Shown: piece after piece, positions 25,051 through 33,781 of the stretch | Position numbering within the stretch: the stretch's first letter is position 1 | Layout: each line of letters starts with the position of its first letter | Assembly: GCF_006442315.1 (NCBI RefSeq) | Contig: NZ_VFVY01000019.1 | Span: forward strand, 98,111 to 162,110 | Direction of reading: 5' to 3' | Source: Mesorhizobium sp. B2-3-4 | GTDB taxonomy: Bacteria > Pseudomonadota > Alphaproteobacteria > Rhizobiales > Rhizobiaceae | Length of the DNA: 64,000 nt | Translations under genes and position numbers: made by a program | The notes under the pieces: model-generated | The model's database searches: none | What the model was told of the DNA's origin: nothing | The model's input: the letters and a program-made list of their open reading frames with translations, nothing else

Positions 25051-25482
25051 ATGCGCAAAATTCCGGTTTCACTGTTGCTGGCTGCGGCAGCGCTCTATGC
25101 AAATTGTGCCCTGGCACTCGACAGCAGCGGCACGCCCGTCGTCGTCACTCCGCTGGCTTCGAAGACAGCCACCGCCTCCGGCCAGCCGATCACGCTGCCG
25201 CAGAAAAACGTGCAGGTGCTGGTTTCGAGATACCAGATCGCGGTTGGCGCGACCTTGCCGGTGCATCGCCACCCCTTCCCGCGCTACGCCTATGTCGAGG
25301 CCGGAACGCTCAAGGTCACCAATGTCGAGACCGGCAACAGCAACACCTACAAGACGGGCGATTTCATCATCGAGATGATCGGGCAATGGCATCAGGCCAC
25401 CAATATCGGTGATGTCGAGGTCAAGCTCCTGGTGATCGATCAGGTCGAGGAAGGCGCCAAGAACACGGAATTGCGTCAGTAG
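25051..25482 (+). CDS. Exported cupin-domain protein
   Basis: 143 residues with a signal peptide (MRKIPVSLLLAAAALYANCALA) and one cupin domain containing the metal-type motif spread over LPVHRHPFPRYAYVEAG (two His and no clear Glu at the usual place) and GQWHQATN (third His). Start ATG 25051 with GGAGGA upstream. Periplasmic cupins of this kind are often sugar or small-ligand binding; no substrate can be inferred. It lies 90 bases before cutC but need not be co-transcribed. Confidence 0.78.
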   Translation: MRKIPVSLLLAAAALYANCALALDSSGTPVVVTPLASKTATASGQPITLPQKNVQVLVSRYQIAVGATLPVHRHPFPRYAYVEAGTLKVTNVETGNSNTYKTGDFIIEMIGQWHQATNIGDVEVKLLVIDQVEEGAKNTELRQ

Positions 25483-25580
25483 CCGCTGGTCCAAATGGCG
25501 GCGTGGCGTTCACGCTTTCGCGCCGGCCGTCCTGATGCTAGGGCTCTCCACGACATCATGAACCGGATCGCCCGTTGACC

Positions 25581-26333
25581 ATGCAAATCCGCCCGCCGCT
25601 GATCGAAATCTGTGTCGAAGGCATTGACGGCCTGCTCGCCGCGCAGGCCGCGGGCGCCGACCGGGTTGAATTGTGCGCCAGCCTGATCGAGGGCGGCATC
25701 ACGCCGAGCCTTGGAACGGTGCGCGCGGCGCTCGACCAGGCAGCCGTGCCGTTTCACGTCATGGTGCGGCCGCGTGGCGGTGATTTTCTCTACAGTGAAA
25801 CCGAGTACCGTTCGATGCTGGCCGACGTCGCGGCGCTCCGGGAACTCGGCGTGCCCGGCGTGGTGTTCGGCTGCCTGAAGGCCGACGGAACCATCGACGA
25901 GCAGCGCATGGGCGAACTGACCGAGGCTGCCGGCTCGTTGAACGTCACCTGCCACCGCGCCTTCGACATGACGCGCGATCCCGCCGAGGCGCTGGAAGCG
26001 CTGATCCGCTGCAAGGTCGGCCGCGTGCTGACCAGCGGCCAGCGCGACACAGCCGTCGAGGGCCTGCCTTTGCTGGCGGAACTGGTACGCCAGGCCGGCA
26101 CGCGCATCATCATCCTCGGTTGCGGCGGGCTCGATCTCGGCAACATCGCCGAGGTGCGCGCAAAGACAGGCCTTGCCGAAATGCATTTCGCCGCCCTGAA
26201 GGACGTGCCGAGCGCCATGCGCTACCGCAATCCGAAGGTCGGCATGGGCGGCTCCGATCTCGACCGCGAATACCGCAACACACTGACCGATACACCGCGG
26301 GTGGCGGCAACGATCAGGGCAGCCAAGGCATGA
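25581..26333 (+). CDS. cutC: CutC family protein
   Basis: TIM-barrel protein named for copper homeostasis; its biochemical function is unsettled. 250 residues from the ATG at 25581 (MQIRPPLIEICVEG). Family landmarks: AGADRVELCASLIEGGITPS, MVRPRGGDFLYS, VTCHRAFDMTRDP and LTSGQ. The stop overlaps the next start (ATGA), so the acetyltransferase is translationally coupled. Confidence 0.93.
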   Translation: MQIRPPLIEICVEGIDGLLAAQAAGADRVELCASLIEGGITPSLGTVRAALDQAAVPFHVMVRPRGGDFLYSETEYRSMLADVAALRELGVPGVVFGCLKADGTIDEQRMGELTEAAGSLNVTCHRAFDMTRDPAEALEALIRCKVGRVLTSGQRDTAVEGLPLLAELVRQAGTRIIILGCGGLDLGNIAEVRAKTGLAEMHFAALKDVPSAMRYRNPKVGMGGSDLDREYRNTLTDTPRVAATIRAAKA

Positions 26334-26824
26334 GTTCTCCGATAGACCGCATAGCGCAGACCGACGAAGCCGCCATATTGGCGCTCAACAACGAGCACGC
26401 CGCCGAGTTATCGTGGCTAGAAGCTGAACGGCTGTCGTTCCTGCTCGGCCAGTCCTTCTACGCCCGCCGCATCGGCGATCTCGAAGCCTTCATCATGACC
26501 TTCGACCAGGACGCGAACTACGACAGTCCGAACTTCGTCTGGTTCCGCGAGCGCTACGAGAGGTTCATCTATGTCGACCGCGTCGTCGTCGCGGCGCAGG
26601 CCAGAGGCCGCGGCCATGCACGCCGCCTCTATCGAGACCTTTTCGAGCATGCCGAGAGCGCCGGCCACAAGCTGGTCACCTGCGAGGTCAATCTCGACCC
26701 GCCCAATCCTGGCTCGGATGCCTTCCATGCCGCCCTCGGTTTTACCGAAGTCGGCGACGCGGTGATCCATGGCGGCAAGAAGGCGGTGCGCTATTACGTG
26801 CGGGAACTGGCCAAGGCTGGCTAA
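26330..26824 (+). CDS. GNAT-family acetyltransferase
   Basis: 164 residues. The acetyl-CoA binding motif appears as VDRVVVAAQARGRGHARRLY (Q/R-x-x-G-x-G/A loop) followed by EVNLDPPNPGSDAFHAALGF, a typical GNAT C-terminal half. Start overlaps the cutC stop by 4 bases, indicating an operon. Similar proteins are annotated as predicted N-acetyltransferases of unknown substrate. Confidence 0.85.
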   Translation: MSSPIDRIAQTDEAAILALNNEHAAELSWLEAERLSFLLGQSFYARRIGDLEAFIMTFDQDANYDSPNFVWFRERYERFIYVDRVVVAAQARGRGHARRLYRDLFEHAESAGHKLVTCEVNLDPPNPGSDAFHAALGFTEVGDAVIHGGKKAVRYYVRELAKAG

Positions 26825-26833
26825 GGCGCACGG

Positions 26834-28207
26834 TCAACCCGGCAGTCCGATGACCTTCAAGGCGACGTCGCGCCTGACCATCTCCACATCGGCCGGCATC
26901 ACCTGATTTGCGCCATTGGGATCGATGGATTTGGTCGAAAGCATATCCACCTTTGAAGCACCCCGCTCCGCAAGGCCAGCCTTGAGGGCCGATATCTTGG
27001 CAAACGATTTGACGATGTTGGTCGCGACCAGCTTGTTTCTGCGGGCTTCGGCCATGAGAATGTCGATGACCTTTGCGGGCAGATCAGCGTCCGGATTCTT
27101 GTGGTTGGAGAAGATCAGTATGTCGTCTCCCGCCTCGACCGCGCGCACCACGGCGCCGGCAAGGGAATAGCGTTTTTCCACCGCATCCATCTGCAGATCA
27201 TCCGAAAAGACCAACCCCTGGAAGCGAAGTTTCTTGCGCAACAAGTCGCTCACGATCGCCGACGAAAGCGAGGCAGGGCCAACCGCTTCGCCTTTCTGCA
27301 GCCCCTTGTCGTAGATATGGCCGACCATGACCGAATCCGCGTAACCCGCGTTGATCAGCTTGCGAAACGGGACCAACTCCAGGCTCGACCAGGTGTCCGA
27401 TACGTCGGCCAGCCCTTTGTGGCTGTCGGTCGTGCTGGAGCCATGCCCGGGAAAATGCTTCAGCGTGGTCACGACCCCGGCATCGCGATGCGCTCTGACG
27501 AAGGCCGCGCCATATTGGGCAACGATTTCCGGATTGTTGGAGAAACTCCTGCCCAGTCTGCCGATGATGGGGTTGGCCGGGTTGACGTTAAGATCCGCCA
27601 CGGGGCCGAAATTGAGATTAAACCCCCATTCGCGCAATTCCGTCGCAAGGCCGGAATAGAGTTCATAGGCGCCGCGAGGCGTAAATTTCCTGGCGACATC
27701 GACGGCAGCCGGGACCTCGTGAAATCCGTTCTCGGCGGTCAATCTCGCGATCGCACCGCCCTCTTCATCGACGGAGATGAACGGCGGCAGCTTCTGGTTA
27801 GCGGCCAGGAACGCGGCGTTCATGTCGGCGACATGCGCTCTGTCGCTGACATTGTCGGAAAGGTACATCACTCCGCCGATACTGCCGTCGGCTATCTCGC
27901 GCCTGACCGCGACGACCGATGGCGCGTCCACTGAGGTTCCACTGAACCCGACCAGGATCATCTGCCCAATCATCATGCGAAGGCTCGGATCGCCGGGGCC
28001 TCGCGGGGCGGCCGATTTGCCATCGGTTTCGGCTGGAGCGGGCGCCAGGCTCGATGTGCTCGCCGGCTCCTGTCCGGACTGCTGCATCGGCTTTGCCTGC
28101 TGGCCGGCGACTACCGCTGAACTCATCAGCAGCACCGAAACAAGTCCGGCTGACAGAGTGGTGGAGAACACTTCGAATCTCCCGTTTGACGGTTTCTCGT
28201 CAATCAA
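26834..28207 (-). CDS. Exported GH3 beta-N-acetylhexosaminidase-like protein
   Basis: 457-residue glycoside hydrolase family 3 enzyme. Unlike the nagZ at the window start it has an N-terminal hydrophobic segment (TTLSAGLVSVLLMSSAVVAG) and a Pro/Ala/Ser linker, so it is exported. Catalytic signatures: KHFPGHG (250-256) with DSH (261-263) and a putative nucleophile in GLVFSDDLQMDAV. It probably trims GlcNAc from murein or other glycans in the periplasm. No partner gene; convergent with the GNAT gene. Confidence 0.88.
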   Translation of the reverse strand: MIDEKPSNGRFEVFSTTLSAGLVSVLLMSSAVVAGQQAKPMQQSGQEPASTSSLAPAPAETDGKSAAPRGPGDPSLRMMIGQMILVGFSGTSVDAPSVVAVRREIADGSIGGVMYLSDNVSDRAHVADMNAAFLAANQKLPPFISVDEEGGAIARLTAENGFHEVPAAVDVARKFTPRGAYELYSGLATELREWGFNLNFGPVADLNVNPANPIIGRLGRSFSNNPEIVAQYGAAFVRAHRDAGVVTTLKHFPGHGSSTTDSHKGLADVSDTWSSLELVPFRKLINAGYADSVMVGHIYDKGLQKGEAVGPASLSSAIVSDLLRKKLRFQGLVFSDDLQMDAVEKRYSLAGAVVRAVEAGDDILIFSNHKNPDADLPAKVIDILMAEARRNKLVATNIVKSFAKISALKAGLAERGASKVDMLSTKSIDPNGANQVMPADVEMVRRDVALKVIGLPG

Positions 28208-28267
28208 TACGTCGAGGTCTCTAACCGATCGTTAACCATAGCCGTGACGGTGGTAACAATACGCGCA

Positions 28268-29908
28268 CTACCTGGCGGCCGTGTCGTAAACGCCGTCCGG
28301 CTGGACGGTTGCGTCGACGCGCCTTCCCGACACAATGCCCCGCTCCGTCTTTTGACTGCGGGTAGGCAACGTCGCCGCGAACGTTTTGATCCAGCAGCTC
28401 TTGCTTTTGCCGAACGGCACGTAAGAGAAGGCGCGGCACGACTGGTCCGACTTACACATCAGCAGGCAGTCGTCATAGGAGTTTGCCCTGGCGGAGTAAT
28501 GGTCGCCGCCCAGAAGGTCGGCCTTCACAAAGATCTCCCACTCGGCCCTGAACGTCGGAGCCTGGTCCCGACGCTCGCTTTCGAAGAAGTAGCCGGCTTG
28601 AGCACCCGTCATGATCTGGGCGTAGGAATAGCCCGATTTTGGAAAACAGCGGTTTTTTTCCCTGTTATAGGTAAAAAGCTTGCACGAAAGGTTGCCGGCA
28701 CAAATCTGTGCGCATTGATCCAGCGAGGCGGACGCCAAGCCTTTCGAATACAGATCGCCACCGTAGAAATCCATATTGGAATAGGTTGCCAGATACCAGT
28801 GACGGGACGGCAGGACCGGCGCGGCGGAAGCGACATTGTATTGCTGTGACGACACCTGGTTGGGTGCCGGAAATGTCGGCTGAGCGGGTTGCTGCTGTGC
28901 CGAGACTTGCTGGCTTTGCCGTTCACGCTCCTGCAATTCGGCAAGCCTTGCCTGGGCATATTTCGCATACACGGTATCGCCGTGTGCTTGGATGAATATC
29001 AGCAGCATTGCCGGGCTGTTGGTGTTCTCGATCGCCGCCCATTCGGTCGCGGCCTGGTCGGCCGGCGGCACCGGCGGGACCGTCGGTGACGGAGCATCCG
29101 CCTTTGCATTCTCGACCAGGGAAACCGCCGACCGTGACTGAAACAGGAAAATATCCTTGCTCGGCAACAGGCCGTAGGACGTCGGCTCCTGGATGCCGTT
29201 GGTGGCCTCCATCACGTCCTCCCGGACCTTGCGCAGCATCTTGTCGACGTCGAGGTCGGCCTGCGGCAGATATTTGAGCAGGGCCTGGCTGTACGGGCTG
29301 TTGCGCCCCGATCCGTCGCTGGCGACGGTTCCATCGCGAGCGGAATAGAAGACGATCGTGCTGCCCTTGGGCTCGATCGGCGACAAGCCCCGCCCGATCG
29401 AGCGCGTCGCGTCCGACATACGCATGCGATTGGCGAATGGATTGTTTCGGCAGGCGTCGAGGAAGACCATTCTCAGGCCGTGCGCCCGGCTTACGGCATC
29501 CACGACCATATCCAGCGGTACGGTCTGGAAATTGACGTCCAGGTCGCTCTCGAGGTTGGCGTCGGTCGGCAGCAGGAAATTGTGTTTGTCGACTTCGATA
29601 CCGTGGCCGGCGAAGAAGACAATGGCCATGTCAGCCTGCGCGGCATCGCGCGCGAACGCGCTGAGCGCCCGCCTCAGCCCGTCGAAGGTAACATCGGTCT
29701 CCTTCGTTACCGAAAATCCAATATGGTCAAGAGCCGCCGCCACGTCGTCGGCGTCGTTCTTCGGATTGGGAAGCTGGGCAACATGTTCATAGTTGGAATT
29801 GCCGATGACCAGCGCCACCTTGCCGGCGGCCGACGACGGCAAGGCAAACAAGACGCACCACAGCACCAGCCCCAGAGCCGCGACAACCCTACGCATCCAA
29901 CCGCCCAT
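28268..29908 (-). CDS. Exported caspase-fold (C14) protein with two PAN/apple domains
   Basis: About 546 residues. A signal peptide (MRRVVAALGLVLWCVLFALPSSAAG) leads into a caspase-like p20 domain with the catalytic His102 (FFAGHGIE) and Cys153 (FLDACRNNPF), both intact. A Ser/Pro/Gln-rich linker with a helical repeat-like stretch follows, then two PAN/apple-type modules (about 370-425 and 455-505), each with a four-Cys pattern (QCAQICAGNLSCKLF...NRC and DCLLMCKSDQSCRAF...SC). PAN modules bind proteins or carbohydrates. Starts at 29908 or 29896 are both plausible. Bacterial caspase homologues of this kind are common in rhizobia, but their targets are mostly unknown. Confidence 0.85.
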   Translation of the reverse strand: MGGWMRRVVAALGLVLWCVLFALPSSAAGKVALVIGNSNYEHVAQLPNPKNDADDVAAALDHIGFSVTKETDVTFDGLRRALSAFARDAAQADMAIVFFAGHGIEVDKHNFLLPTDANLESDLDVNFQTVPLDMVVDAVSRAHGLRMVFLDACRNNPFANRMRMSDATRSIGRGLSPIEPKGSTIVFYSARDGTVASDGSGRNSPYSQALLKYLPQADLDVDKMLRKVREDVMEATNGIQEPTSYGLLPSKDIFLFQSRSAVSLVENAKADAPSPTVPPVPPADQAATEWAAIENTNSPAMLLIFIQAHGDTVYAKYAQARLAELQERERQSQQVSAQQQPAQPTFPAPNQVSSQQYNVASAAPVLPSRHWYLATYSNMDFYGGDLYSKGLASASLDQCAQICAGNLSCKLFTYNREKNRCFPKSGYSYAQIMTGAQAGYFFESERRDQAPTFRAEWEIFVKADLLGGDHYSARANSYDDCLLMCKSDQSCRAFSYVPFGKSKSCWIKTFAATLPTRSQKTERGIVSGRRVDATVQPDGVYDTAAR

Positions 29909-30127
29909 CCCAAGGCGCCTACCCACCTGACGCCGAACCCCGGTCCGCAACCACTCAAGCGTCGTAAGACGCGTTGCGTGGCAAGCAATCATGATAAGTA
30001 TATTGCCGAAAGAAAGGCAACCTTTGGGGTGTCTGCCAAATAGCCGGTGTAATTGCCCGACATTGTCGGCAGCCGCCAAGCCGGCCGCCGGCAAACAGGG
30101 CAACATTCATTGATCGGAGGAACCGCG

Positions 30128-30406
30128 ATGCCAAGCAACGTCTTCCGCTTTGACGAAAGCTGGCACATTCCGGCCAGCACGCCCCGGCAAGTGTGGGACG
30201 TGCTGTCCGACGCCCAATTGCTGCCGCTGTGGTGGGGCGATGTCTACAAGGAAGTCGTGCCGCTCGACGGCAAGGGCAAGGCATCGGTCGGGTCGCGCGC
30301 AAGGGCACGGGCGCGCGGCCATGCCGGCTGGAAAGGCTTTGGCTGGAGTTGCCTCGATCAGCAGTGTACATGTCTCCAAACCTTCCCAGAGGGCTTCGTT
30401 TCTTGA
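30128..30406 (+). pseudogene. Truncated SRPBCC (polyketide cyclase-like) gene
   Basis: Starts with a good ribosome binding site (GGAGGAACC) and ATG and reads a clear SRPBCC-type beginning (FRFDESWHIPASTPRQVWDVL, then LLPLWWGDVYKEVV). The match to the family stops after roughly 65 residues, at KASVGSRARARARG; the remaining residues (GHAGWKGFGWSCLDQQ...) look unrelated and the frame stops at 92 residues, whereas the family is about 150. The loss point coincides with the start of the acyltransferase patch, so this looks like a gene cut by an insertion or deletion. I did not find the missing 3' part further on. Confidence 0.6.
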
Positions 30407-32334
30407 CCACAGTGGCATTTGTTGAGCCGCAACAGCTTACCGGCGCTTCAGTTAGAAAACTCGCCTACCGTCCACAGGTTGACGGCCTGCGCGCCGTTGC
30501 CGTGCTGCTTGTTGTCTTCTTCCATGCCGGCGTCACCGGCTTTGCAAATGGCTATCTGGGCGTCGACATCTTCTTCGTCATCAGCGGTTACCTCATAACC
30601 AGCCTCCTGCTCGAAGAGCGGCAGCGGACCGGCACAATATCGTTGCTAGGGTTCTACGAACGTCGCGCGCGCAGGATCGTACCTGCCTTGGTGACCGTGG
30701 TGGCGGCGTCTTCGATAGGCGCGTGGTTTGTCCTGACGCCTATCCGGATGGACGAGTTCGTCGGCTCGGTGATCTCAGCCTTTACCTTTAGCGCGAACTT
30801 CTGGTTTCTGGCTCAGACCCATTACTTTTCTACCGCCTCCGACCAGCAGCCATTAATCCACCTCTGGAGCCTGGGGGTTGAAGAGCAGTTTTATGTAGTG
30901 TTCCCGCTGGCTCTTCTGGTGTTTGTGCGCGCGGCGGACAGGTCGCTTGCTCTTGCGATTGCCGGTCTGGCTGTTGCCTCGCTTGCCCTGTCTCATCTTG
31001 TAGCAATGTCCTCGCCCGACGCTGCATTCTATCGGCCAGATACCAGAGCATGGGAGTTGTTGATCGGCTCGTCATGCGCATTTTTGAGTGGACGAAAGCT
31101 TCCCTTTCAAGGGGGCTTGGCGACCCTTGGAATTGGCTTGATCGTCCTAACCCTGTTTGTCCTAGGAAGCGCGGAGCCGATTTTTTTAGCGATCCCTGTC
31201 TGCCTGGGAACTGCGCTGGTGTTGGTATCGACCGACAAGGCGAGTGGCGTTGCCAAGGTTCTGGGGAGCACAGGCGTCACCCACCTCGGGCTTATTTCCT
31301 ATTCGCTCTATCTCTGGCATCAGCCCCTTCTAGCGTTGGCCAGAGTTCGAGAGCTGGGGCCGCTCTCGCCAGCACAGACGGCCGCATTGCTGCTCGCCAG
31401 CACTGTCCTGGCGGTCGCCACCTGGAGGTATGTGGAAAGGCCGTTCCGCGACAGGAGCAGGTTCAATCGGCGCGGCATTTTTGTCGCCACTCTATGCTCG
31501 ATCGCGGCATTCGTTACGTTCGGCGTCGGCGGAACAGCTTCATCCGGCTTCGCTTTCCGGTACGGCGCCATGGTAGACAAGTACTTTGCGGCAGTTGGCA
31601 CTGTGGACGATCAGGGCAGCCGTCGCAACAAAGCAATCGGTATGGGCGTATGTCACTTTCGAGCCGACATGAGCCCGCCTATCAACCAGTTCCTTCGCGA
31701 TTGGGCGTGCACCGGTACAGCTTCAGGTGCTTCAGTTCTTGTTGTCGGTGACAGCCATGCGGCAGACAAAGCGGCGGCGTTAAAACTCAACGGCATCGAT
31801 GTCGCTCAGATGACCGGAGCGGGATGCTCTGCCGTTCCGAGCTTGATGAGCGCGGATTGCGCAGCGATATTTGATCGGGTGAGGACATATGCGAAGGCAC
31901 ATCCCTTCAGCCGCTTGATAATTGCCAACAAGCAACTACCGACGATCTACACCGCCGCTCAGATCGACGAAGCTATTGCCTATTGGCGACCTATGGGTGC
32001 AAAGATTTACTGGCTAAGCGATATGCCACAATTCATGAGCTTAGAGGACTGGAAGGCTCGAAACCTCATGGCCAATGGCGACGCCACAATCGGCGCCATC
32101 CCTGCCACTGTTGCAGAAGCCGAACGCAACTTCAGTGCGATGCGCGCCTTGGAAGGCGGTCGCTTCACCACTCTCGATTCAGCTCGTCTGTTCTGTTCGA
32201 TCACCGATGCCAGAACGTGCGAGCCATTCATCAAGGGACGGGGATGGCTGGCGCTGCCCGAAGGTCATCTGTCGGCTATTGGCGCATATCTGTTCGGCCG
32301 CCAACTGCTCGCCGATGCGGCCTTTAGACTATAA
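30370..32334 (+). CDS. Acyltransferase 3 with C-terminal SGNH domain (OafA/PatA-like)
   Basis: 654-residue inner-membrane protein that probably O-acetylates a surface polysaccharide or LPS. The acyltransferase-3 domain (about 30-390) has RPQVDGLRAVAVLL, the conserved His in VVFFHAG, YLGVDIFFVISGYLI and multiple membrane segments. The C-terminal periplasmic SGNH-type domain has VVGDSHAAD; its final motif reads LPEGHLSAIGA, where the usual Asp three residues before the His is a Pro. Start is uncertain: ATG 30370 (used here), TTG 30403 or GTG 30412; it overlaps the truncated SRPBCC gene. The DNA appears lower in GC than its neighbours, which suggests transfer. Confidence 0.83.
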   Translation: MSPNLPRGLRFLTTVAFVEPQQLTGASVRKLAYRPQVDGLRAVAVLLVVFFHAGVTGFANGYLGVDIFFVISGYLITSLLLEERQRTGTISLLGFYERRARRIVPALVTVVAASSIGAWFVLTPIRMDEFVGSVISAFTFSANFWFLAQTHYFSTASDQQPLIHLWSLGVEEQFYVVFPLALLVFVRAADRSLALAIAGLAVASLALSHLVAMSSPDAAFYRPDTRAWELLIGSSCAFLSGRKLPFQGGLATLGIGLIVLTLFVLGSAEPIFLAIPVCLGTALVLVSTDKASGVAKVLGSTGVTHLGLISYSLYLWHQPLLALARVRELGPLSPAQTAALLLASTVLAVATWRYVERPFRDRSRFNRRGIFVATLCSIAAFVTFGVGGTASSGFAFRYGAMVDKYFAAVGTVDDQGSRRNKAIGMGVCHFRADMSPPINQFLRDWACTGTASGASVLVVGDSHAADKAAALKLNGIDVAQMTGAGCSAVPSLMSADCAAIFDRVRTYAKAHPFSRLIIANKQLPTIYTAAQIDEAIAYWRPMGAKIYWLSDMPQFMSLEDWKARNLMANGDATIGAIPATVAEAERNFSAMRALEGGRFTTLDSARLFCSITDARTCEPFIKGRGWLALPEGHLSAIGAYLFGRQLLADAAFRL

Positions 32335-32502
32335 TTTGCCGGCACTGGAACCATCGCTGGACAACGCCGCGGGGCGAAGCGGGCTAAGGCCTGTCTGGCC
32401 GAAGAGACGAGCTGGCCTGCCTGACGGGATGCCATACGGCCTTCCACTCCATAGCCCGCCCGCAGCCTGACTTTCCGGTATGGCGCAGTGGCGTTGCCCA
32501 GA

Positions 32503-33525
32503 TCACCAATTGCGGTTGAGCCATTCGCGCGCCGGGCGCTCGATGACGTAGTAGCTGCAGAGCGCGCAGGCAAAGACGCCGGCCAGCATCGGCCATGGAT
32601 TGCTACCTTGCTCGTAGACGAATTTGTAGAAGGGCTGCTGCCACAGGTACAGCGAGTAGGACCACAGGCCCAGCGTCGTCATCGGCAGGGATGACAGCCA
32701 TCCGGACAAGAACCGCGTGCTGAAATCCAGCGTGTTGACGGCAATCGCCAGCAACAGCACCGCGAGCAGGTAGTGGATCGGGGTCGGCACCGTGTCCATG
32801 AACAGGAGCACCGCCGCCGCGGCCGCGGTCACGGCGACATACGGCCCCTTCAGCAAGCCTGGCAGCTTGCCGTCGGCCTTGAGCAGGCAGATGGCGGCCG
32901 ACAGCAGGATCGAGGCGATGTGCACGTCGGTGCGCCAGTATGTGGCTTCATAGTCCATGTGCAGGAACCAATAGGAAACCGCGCCATTGGCCATGGCCAG
33001 CAGTGCCAGGACCAGCAGAAGCGGGACGACGCGGCTGCGGCTGGCAACGATCGCGCTGATGGCCGCGAGCATGATGTAGGCATGCTCCTCGATGCATAGC
33101 GACCAGATGTGGTCGAGCGCGCCGGCCCGGTTCAGGAGAATTCCGGCATAATTGTAGGTGAATGTCAGCGCCGTCAGGGCGGCCTTCCATTTGAAGGTTA
33201 TGAACGTGCCGGAGAGCGTGACCAAGGCGACGACGACGAAAACCAGCAGCGCCGGATAGATGCGCGAGAAGCGGCGTTTGAAGAATTTCTTCAAGGGGTA
33301 GCGTTCGATGAACAGGATTTCGGCCATCAGCCGGCCGCTGAGCACGAAGAAGAATTCGACCCCCAGCACGCCAAGATTGATTCCGGGGATCGGAAAAAAG
33401 TGCCCGATCAGCACCAGCGCGATCGACAGGCCGCGCCAGCCATCGAGATAGGCCAGTCTGGTCCTGGCCGGTCTGTCGGCGACCGTTCGGGACGGAACCA
33501 CGTCTGTCGCGGAAATTTCGGACAT
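32503..33525 (-). CDS. Acyltransferase 3 family membrane protein
   Basis: 340-residue multi-pass inner-membrane acyltransferase without an SGNH domain. Landmarks are LAYLDGWRGLSIALVLIGHF (conserved Arg and His), LGVEFFFVLSGRLM and SLCIEEHAY. It may acylate a polysaccharide repeat or a Nod-factor-like glycan; no target can be named. Convergent with the OafA-like gene. AAGGA lies six bases before the ATG at 33525, inside a strong hairpin (see 33532-33555). Confidence 0.85.
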   Translation of the reverse strand: MSEISATDVVPSRTVADRPARTRLAYLDGWRGLSIALVLIGHFFPIPGINLGVLGVEFFFVLSGRLMAEILFIERYPLKKFFKRRFSRIYPALLVFVVVALVTLSGTFITFKWKAALTALTFTYNYAGILLNRAGALDHIWSLCIEEHAYIMLAAISAIVASRSRVVPLLLVLALLAMANGAVSYWFLHMDYEATYWRTDVHIASILLSAAICLLKADGKLPGLLKGPYVAVTAAAAAVLLFMDTVPTPIHYLLAVLLLAIAVNTLDFSTRFLSGWLSSLPMTTLGLWSYSLYLWQQPFYKFVYEQGSNPWPMLAGVFACALCSYYVIERPAREWLNRNW

Positions 33526-33531
33526 GCCGAT

Positions 33532-33555
33532 CCTTTCGCATTGGCATGCGAAAGG
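33532..33555 (-). promoter_or_regulatory. Hairpin covering the ribosome binding site of the 340-aa acyltransferase
   Basis: Perfect 10-base arms CCTTTCGCAT / ATGCGAAAGG around loop TGGC. On the minus strand the 3' arm contains the Shine-Dalgarno AAAGGA, which sits six bases before the start codon at 33525. If formed in mRNA it would block ribosome entry. Confidence 0.6.
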
Positions 33556-33742
33556 GCACGGCGGTACTCAAGTCCGAACCCGGCTCGCATTCCCGCCCCA
33601 ACTCATACTGCAGTGCAATATAAGTTTGTGCAAGTGCGAGATTGTCGCCGATGCAGTTCCTGGGCAAGTATGAGCCGGAACTGCTTTGAGCAAAGGACGC
33701 AACACGGCGGATCCGACAGCCGCTGGCGCCAGGAACGAGAAA

Positions 33743-33757
33743 GGGCCGTTACGGCCC
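33743..33757 (-). terminator. Terminator of the cox operon
   Basis: GGGCCG-TTA-CGGCCC hairpin followed by TTTCTC on the minus strand, 25 bases past the coxM stop. Confidence 0.6.
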
Positions 33758-33781
33758 CTCCCCATTCGCGATGAAACTGGC

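Noticed and set aside
30193..30369. Upstream extension of the OafA-like protein from an ATG at 30193
   Set aside because: The extra residues are Arg-rich and out of character; they overlap the truncated SRPBCC gene in a different frame.
33109..33774. A plus-strand frame across the 340-aa acyltransferase
   Set aside because: Gln/Arg/Asp-rich shadow of the real gene on the other strand.
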